NCBI GenBank assembly: GCA_013298415.1
Contig: JAAFHN010000097.1
Coordinates: 1 to 8,246, forward strand
Source of the DNA: Comamonadaceae bacterium
Lineage (GTDB): Bacteria; Pseudomonadota; Gammaproteobacteria; Burkholderiales; Burkholderiaceae_C
DNA: 8,246 nt
Reading direction: 5' to 3'
The position numbers and the translations under genes are program-made. The notes beneath the pieces are model-generated. The model had not been told where the DNA came from. It made no database searches and saw nothing but the letters and a program-made list of their open reading frames with translations. Shown here in pieces: positions 5,818 to 8,246 of this stretch; within the stretch, counting starts at the first letter, position 1, and the number at the start of each line of letters is the position of its first letter.

Positions 5818-6267
5818 ATGCGCTGCCCCTTTTGCAGCCACGCCGACACGCAGGTGATGGAAACCCGCGTGTCGGAAGATGCCGCCTTCATCCGCCGCCG
5901 CAGGCAATGCGGCAGCTGCGAAAAGCGCTTCACCACCTACGAGCGGCCTGAAGTGACTTTTCCCAGCGTGGTGAAAAAAGACGGCAGGCGCATCGATTAC
6001 GACCGCACCAAGCTGCTCGCATCGCTCAACATTGCGCTCAGAAAACGCCCGGTGGGTACCGAGCAAATCGACGGCATGATCGAGCGCATCGAAGAAAAGT
6101 TGCTCAATGCCCCCGCCCGAGAAGTGCCCAGCCAGCGCCTGGGCGAGCTTGTGATGCGCGAACTCAAAAAAGCCGACAAAGTGGCCTACGTGCGCTTCGC
6201 CAGCGTCTACCGCAGCTTCGAAGATGTAGACGAGTTCAAATCCTTCGTGGACGACATCCGCAAGTAG
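5818..6267 (+). CDS. nrdR: Transcriptional repressor NrdR
   Basis: The 149 residues have the canonical NrdR layout. A zinc ribbon with CPFC (Cys3, Cys6) and CGSC (Cys31, Cys34) is followed by RFTTYER and an ATP-cone domain (about 49-139) starting PSVVKKDGRRIDYDRTKLLASLNIALRKRPV. The protein binds ATP/dATP and represses ribonucleotide reductase operons at NrdR boxes. Length and domains are complete. The ATG at 5818 lies 18 bp after the glyA stop with only a weak GAGAG upstream, so translation may depend partly on coupling to glyA. The glyA-nrdR order is common in Burkholderiales by recollection. It puts a dNTP-synthesis regulator in the same transcript as a ZTP riboswitch. Confidence 0.97.
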   Translation: MRCPFCSHADTQVMETRVSEDAAFIRRRRQCGSCEKRFTTYERPEVTFPSVVKKDGRRIDYDRTKLLASLNIALRKRPVGTEQIDGMIERIEEKLLNAPAREVPSQRLGELVMRELKKADKVAYVRFASVYRSFEDVDEFKSFVDDIRK

Positions 6268-6283
6268 CCAGTGGCCTCGCTCT

Positions 6284-6316
6284 CCGTTCGCCCCGAGGTA
6301 TCGAAGGGCATCGCCA
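6284..6316 (+). repeat. Partial copy of the 4173-4295 repeat core
   Basis: By eye about 28 of 35 aligned positions match the minus-strand unit at 4234-4268. CCGTTCGCCC and GGGCATCGCCA are identical at the two ends; the differences lie in the middle (CGAGGTATCGAA here). It fills most of the 59-bp gap between nrdR and the next gene and ends 10 nt before its start codon. The opposing unit and outer arms of the larger element are absent. Confidence 0.65.
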
Positions 6317-6326
6317 ACACGACCAA

Positions 6327-6932
6327 ATGCTGATTGATCGCCCCGATTTTGTTCAAGCCCTCGACGCAAACCACGCCTGGCGCTTGATGAACACGGGAGC
6401 CACCGTGATCGTGAGCGCGGTGCATGCGGGGCAGCGCAACGCGATGGCGGCCGCTTGGAACATGGCGCTCGACTACGCGCCAGGTGCGGCCAAGTGCGCG
6501 GTGGTGATCGATAAGCAGTGCTTCACGCGCGGCTTGATTGAAAAGAGCAATCGCTTTGCCATCGGCGTGTGCGTGCGCGAAGGCGCAGCGGCTTGCATGG
6601 CGCTGGGCAGCACGAGTGCCAACAACTCGCCAGGCCGAGACAAGCTGATTCCACTCGGCATTGATTACTTCGATGGCGAGCCGCACGCAGACGGCGCACT
6701 GCCGCTCACGCTCGGCTGCGCGGGTTGGCTCGAATGCGAGCGCTACCCCGAGCCGCACATCGAGCAAACCTACGATCTCTTCATCGGCCGCATCATCCGC
6801 GCCTGGGCCGATGCGCGCTGTGTGGCGAACGGCAAGTTCTTGCCCCTCGATCAAATCCCGCCAGAGCTGCGCACCATCCACCACCTCGGCGCAGGCAACT
6901 TCGTCGTGCCGGGCGAGCAGTTTTCCCCCTGA
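6327..6932 (+). CDS. Flavin reductase-like FMN-binding split-barrel protein
   Basis: The 201 residues read as a flavin reductase-like (DIM6/NTAB type) protein. The FMN-binding barrel segments appear as TVIVSAVHAGQRNAMAAAW (26-44), VVIDKQCFTRGLIEKSNRFA and a C-terminal IHHLGAGNFVVPGE. Family members bind FMN and reduce it with NAD(P)H, often supplying reduced flavin to a monooxygenase, but no partner enzyme is visible here, so the substrate is open. It has no signal peptide or membrane segment and is presumed cytosolic. It lies 59 bp after nrdR on the same strand. The ATG at 6327 has no recognisable Shine-Dalgarno, because the space before it is occupied by the dispersed repeat. ATG 6387 is a possible later start, but it would remove the first strand of the fold. 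A nested inverted repeat follows the stop. Confidence 0.78.
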   Translation: MLIDRPDFVQALDANHAWRLMNTGATVIVSAVHAGQRNAMAAAWNMALDYAPGAAKCAVVIDKQCFTRGLIEKSNRFAIGVCVREGAAACMALGSTSANNSPGRDKLIPLGIDYFDGEPHADGALPLTLGCAGWLECERYPEPHIEQTYDLFIGRIIRAWADARCVANGKFLPLDQIPPELRTIHHLGAGNFVVPGEQFSP

Positions 6933-6948
6933 GCGGCAATCCAGCCCG

Positions 6949-7053
6949 TTCCGTTTCCCAATCATTCCTTTCTAGGCGCGGAGTCGCAGGCAGTGCTGAG
7001 GCACGACAAGGCGACGCAACAACGACAGGAAGGATTTAGAAATGGAAACGGAA
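6949..7053. repeat. 105-bp nested inverted repeat between convergent genes
   Basis: The outer arms TTCCGTTTCC (6949-6958) and GGAAACGGAA (7044-7053) are perfect. Further in, GTCGC (6983-6987) faces GCGAC (7011-7015), and GTGC (6993-6996) faces GCAC (7001-7004) around TGAG. All three pairs share nearly the same centre (about 6999-7001), so the whole forms one imperfect long hairpin on either strand. It fills almost the entire gap between the flavin reductase stop and the FAH-family stop, ending directly against the latter. It may act as a bidirectional transcription barrier or be a small mobile repeat. No long T-run is present. Confidence 0.65.
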
Positions 7054-7839
7054 TCAAACGATCTTGATGCTCAGGTCTGGCAGCCCATCGATGTGGCAAT
7101 CGATGACATCGCCGCGCACCACGGGGCCAACGTTTTCTGGCGTGCCTGAGTAAATGATGTCGCCAGGAAAGAGCTCGTTGGCTTCAGAGAGCTTGCTGAT
7201 TTGCTCGGCCACGCTCCAAATCATTTGGCTCAGGTTGGCGTTTTGCTTGATCGCGCCGTTCACCTTCAGCCAGATTCCTGCTTTTCCAATGTGCCCCACC
7301 TGAGACACCAAGTGCAAGGGACCAATCGGCGCTGAACGATCAAAGCTTTTGCCGATTTCCCAGGGCTTTTTCTCGTCACCCATCGCCCGCTGCAAATCGC
7401 GGCGCGTCATGTCAAGCCCGAGTGCGTAGGCATACACATGATCGAGCGCACTGGCAATTGGGATGCTTTTGCCACCTTTGTGAAGCGCAGCCACCAGCTC
7501 CACTTCGTAATGGTAGTTTTTGGTGAGCGAGGGATAGGGGTGATCGACCACTTTGCCAGGCGGCACAAGCTGCAGGGCATCGGTGGGCTTTTGGAAGAAA
7601 AACGGCGGCTCGCGATCAGGGTTGGAGCCCATCTCAATCGCATGCGCCCGGTAGTTGCGGCCAATGCAGTAAATCCGCCGCACGGGAAACTGCATCTCGC
7701 TGCCTACGATGGGGAGCAGATTTGCAGCAACATCAAAGGGCGTGCGCACAGATTTGGAAGCATGGCTTGGCAGCGCGCAGCCAGCGATTGCGCCAATGCC
7801 CATCGTGGCGCTGGTTTCAAGGATTCGTCTGCGTTGCAT
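7054..7839 (-). CDS. Fumarylacetoacetate hydrolase-family protein with an export signal
   Basis: The 261-residue protein has a typical FAH fold from about residue 40: FPVRRIYCIGRNYRAHAIEM (51-70), REPPFFFQKPTDAL (76-89), HYEVELV (110-116), GLDMTRRDLQ (141-150), PWEIGKSFDRSAP (159-171), MIWSVAEQI, and PGDIIYSGTPENVG (225-238). Glu112, Glu114 and Asp143 are the expected divalent-metal ligands. Wording is closest to fumarylpyruvate hydrolases of the gentisate pathway, which hydrolyse a C-C bond to give fumarate and pyruvate. The oddity is residues 1-30: RRR at 3-5, a hydrophobic run, and IAGC with Cys21, looking like a Tat or lipoprotein signal. AAGAGG sits 8 nt before the ATG at 7839, supporting this start. 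An internal ATG at 7695 (Met49) has only a weak site. No other gentisate-pathway genes are nearby, so the substrate is uncertain. Confidence 0.87.
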   Translation of the reverse strand: MQRRRILETSATMGIGAIAGCALPSHASKSVRTPFDVAANLLPIVGSEMQFPVRRIYCIGRNYRAHAIEMGSNPDREPPFFFQKPTDALQLVPPGKVVDHPYPSLTKNYHYEVELVAALHKGGKSIPIASALDHVYAYALGLDMTRRDLQRAMGDEKKPWEIGKSFDRSAPIGPLHLVSQVGHIGKAGIWLKVNGAIKQNANLSQMIWSVAEQISKLSEANELFPGDIIYSGTPENVGPVVRGDVIDCHIDGLPDLSIKIV

Positions 7840-8120
7840 GCGGTTTGCCTCTTGGAGCTGGAGATGGTTTCATGATAGCCATCGCAGGCGTCCACGGCTT
7901 CAGAAAGCTGTCGCCCGTCGGCAATTTGTGGGCGAGCGTTGACCACGCCCCAGTGGATGTCCGGGGAGTTGCTTCGTGTTCGTCAGCGTGCCTTGGCCAC
8001 GCATTCGCCGACTCGGTGCCTTTACGCATCAGACACGCAACCGATACCAGAGCGTTACCGCAGCCTTGCATGCCAGAAACAAGGCAGCGCTAGCATTTGA
8101 AAACTACTCGGAGGCTCCCC
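7840..8120. other. Divergent intergenic region
   Basis: 281 bp lie between the starts of the minus-strand FAH-family gene and the plus-strand lipoprotein gene, so it should carry both promoters. Short frames cross it but have no family resemblance. A possible plus-strand promoter is TTGCAT with TAGCAT 19 bp downstream, shortly before the lipoprotein start; the spacing is poor. A 5-bp GGGCG/CGCCC inverted repeat (7930-7934, 7946-7950) is the only structure seen. Confidence 0.45.
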
Positions 8121-8246
8121 ATGACCCATCTCGCTCGCATCGGCCAGTCACTCACTTTGGCATTCAGCTTGGCAGCCGCCTTGGCTGCAGGCTGCGGTGG
8201 CGGAGGCGACGCAAGCAGCCCCGCACCTGCACCTGCACCTGCACCT
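8121..8246 (+). CDS. Lipoprotein, N-terminal part (runs off the right edge)
   Basis: The first 42 codons start at an ATG preceded by GGAGG 7 nt upstream. They encode a short positive N-terminus, a hydrophobic stretch (LTLAFSLAAALA) and a lipobox LAAGC with Cys25, followed by Gly-rich GGGG and then Ala-Pro repeats. This is a clear type II signal peptide with a flexible tether. The mature domain lies outside the window, so its function cannot be told. Cys position, Gly run and Ala-Pro tether closely resemble the di-heme peroxidase at 1020-2321; a related secreted redox protein is possible but not shown. Confidence 0.8.
   Translation, partial: MTHLARIGQSLTLAFSLAAALAAGCGGGGDASSPAPAPAPAP
8223..8246 (+). 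repeat. GCACCT hexanucleotide tandem repeat (at least 4 units)
   Basis: Four exact GCACCT units reach the window edge and may continue. They encode Ala-Pro in the tether of the lipoprotein. It is the same unit, in inverted orientation, as in the peroxidase gene at 2065-2082. Confidence 0.85.

Noticed and set aside
4477..6369. 630-codon open frame on the minus strand opposite glyA and nrdR
   Set aside because: It is antisense to two certain genes and rich in His/Arg/Ala, as expected from the complement of GC-rich codons. It has no domain resemblance.
6207..6965. 252-codon minus-strand frame opposite the flavin reductase-like gene
   Set aside because: It overlaps the end of nrdR and the whole next gene in antisense and has no recognisable motif.

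Overview
The window looks like a chromosomal segment of a GC-rich betaproteobacterium, most likely Burkholderiales and probably Comamonadaceae. This rests on recalled similarity: the glyA-nrdR gene pair, the wording of the serine hydroxymethyltransferase (VQPHCGASANQ, TSTTHKSLRGPRGG), a DUF349-type protein and a small SLT transglycosylase upstream of glyA. No database search was possible. Nothing here looks like a phage, plasmid, CRISPR array or insertion sequence.

Layout. Positions 1-838 (minus) are the first 279 codons of a DUF349-type protein. Positions 1020-2321 (minus) encode a lipoprotein di-heme cytochrome c peroxidase of MauG type. Positions 2322-3036 hold no convincing intact gene, but do hold a leftward terminator, a perfect 9-bp inverted repeat, a LexA-box look-alike and what may be the frameshifted remains of a chemoreceptor C-terminus. 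Positions 3037-4071 (plus) encode a membrane-anchored lytic transglycosylase, closed by a strong terminator. Next comes a 123-bp nested inverted repeat (4173-4295), then a ZTP (pfl) riboswitch at 4390-4506 in the leader of glyA (4555-5799). nrdR (5818-6267) and a flavin reductase-like gene (6327-6932) follow on the same strand. A 105-bp nested inverted repeat separates that gene from a convergent fumarylacetoacetate hydrolase-family gene (7054-7839, minus) that carries an export signal. A divergent intergenic region and the first 42 codons of another lipoprotein (8121 onward, plus) close the window.

How the genes relate. The clearest functional unit is riboswitch-glyA-nrdR. The ZTP aptamer senses the purine intermediate ZMP/ZTP, which accumulates when 10-formyl-tetrahydrofolate is short. 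GlyA supplies one-carbon units, and NrdR represses ribonucleotide reductase genes. The Shine-Dalgarno of glyA lies in a small hairpin just past the aptamer, so control is probably translational. The other genes are housekeeping or envelope genes with no evident shared pathway.

I found no clear new multi-gene system. The points most worth a second look are the exported FAH-family enzyme, the extra hairpin inside the riboswitch, the paired dispersed repeats, and the decayed stretch at 2450-2830.
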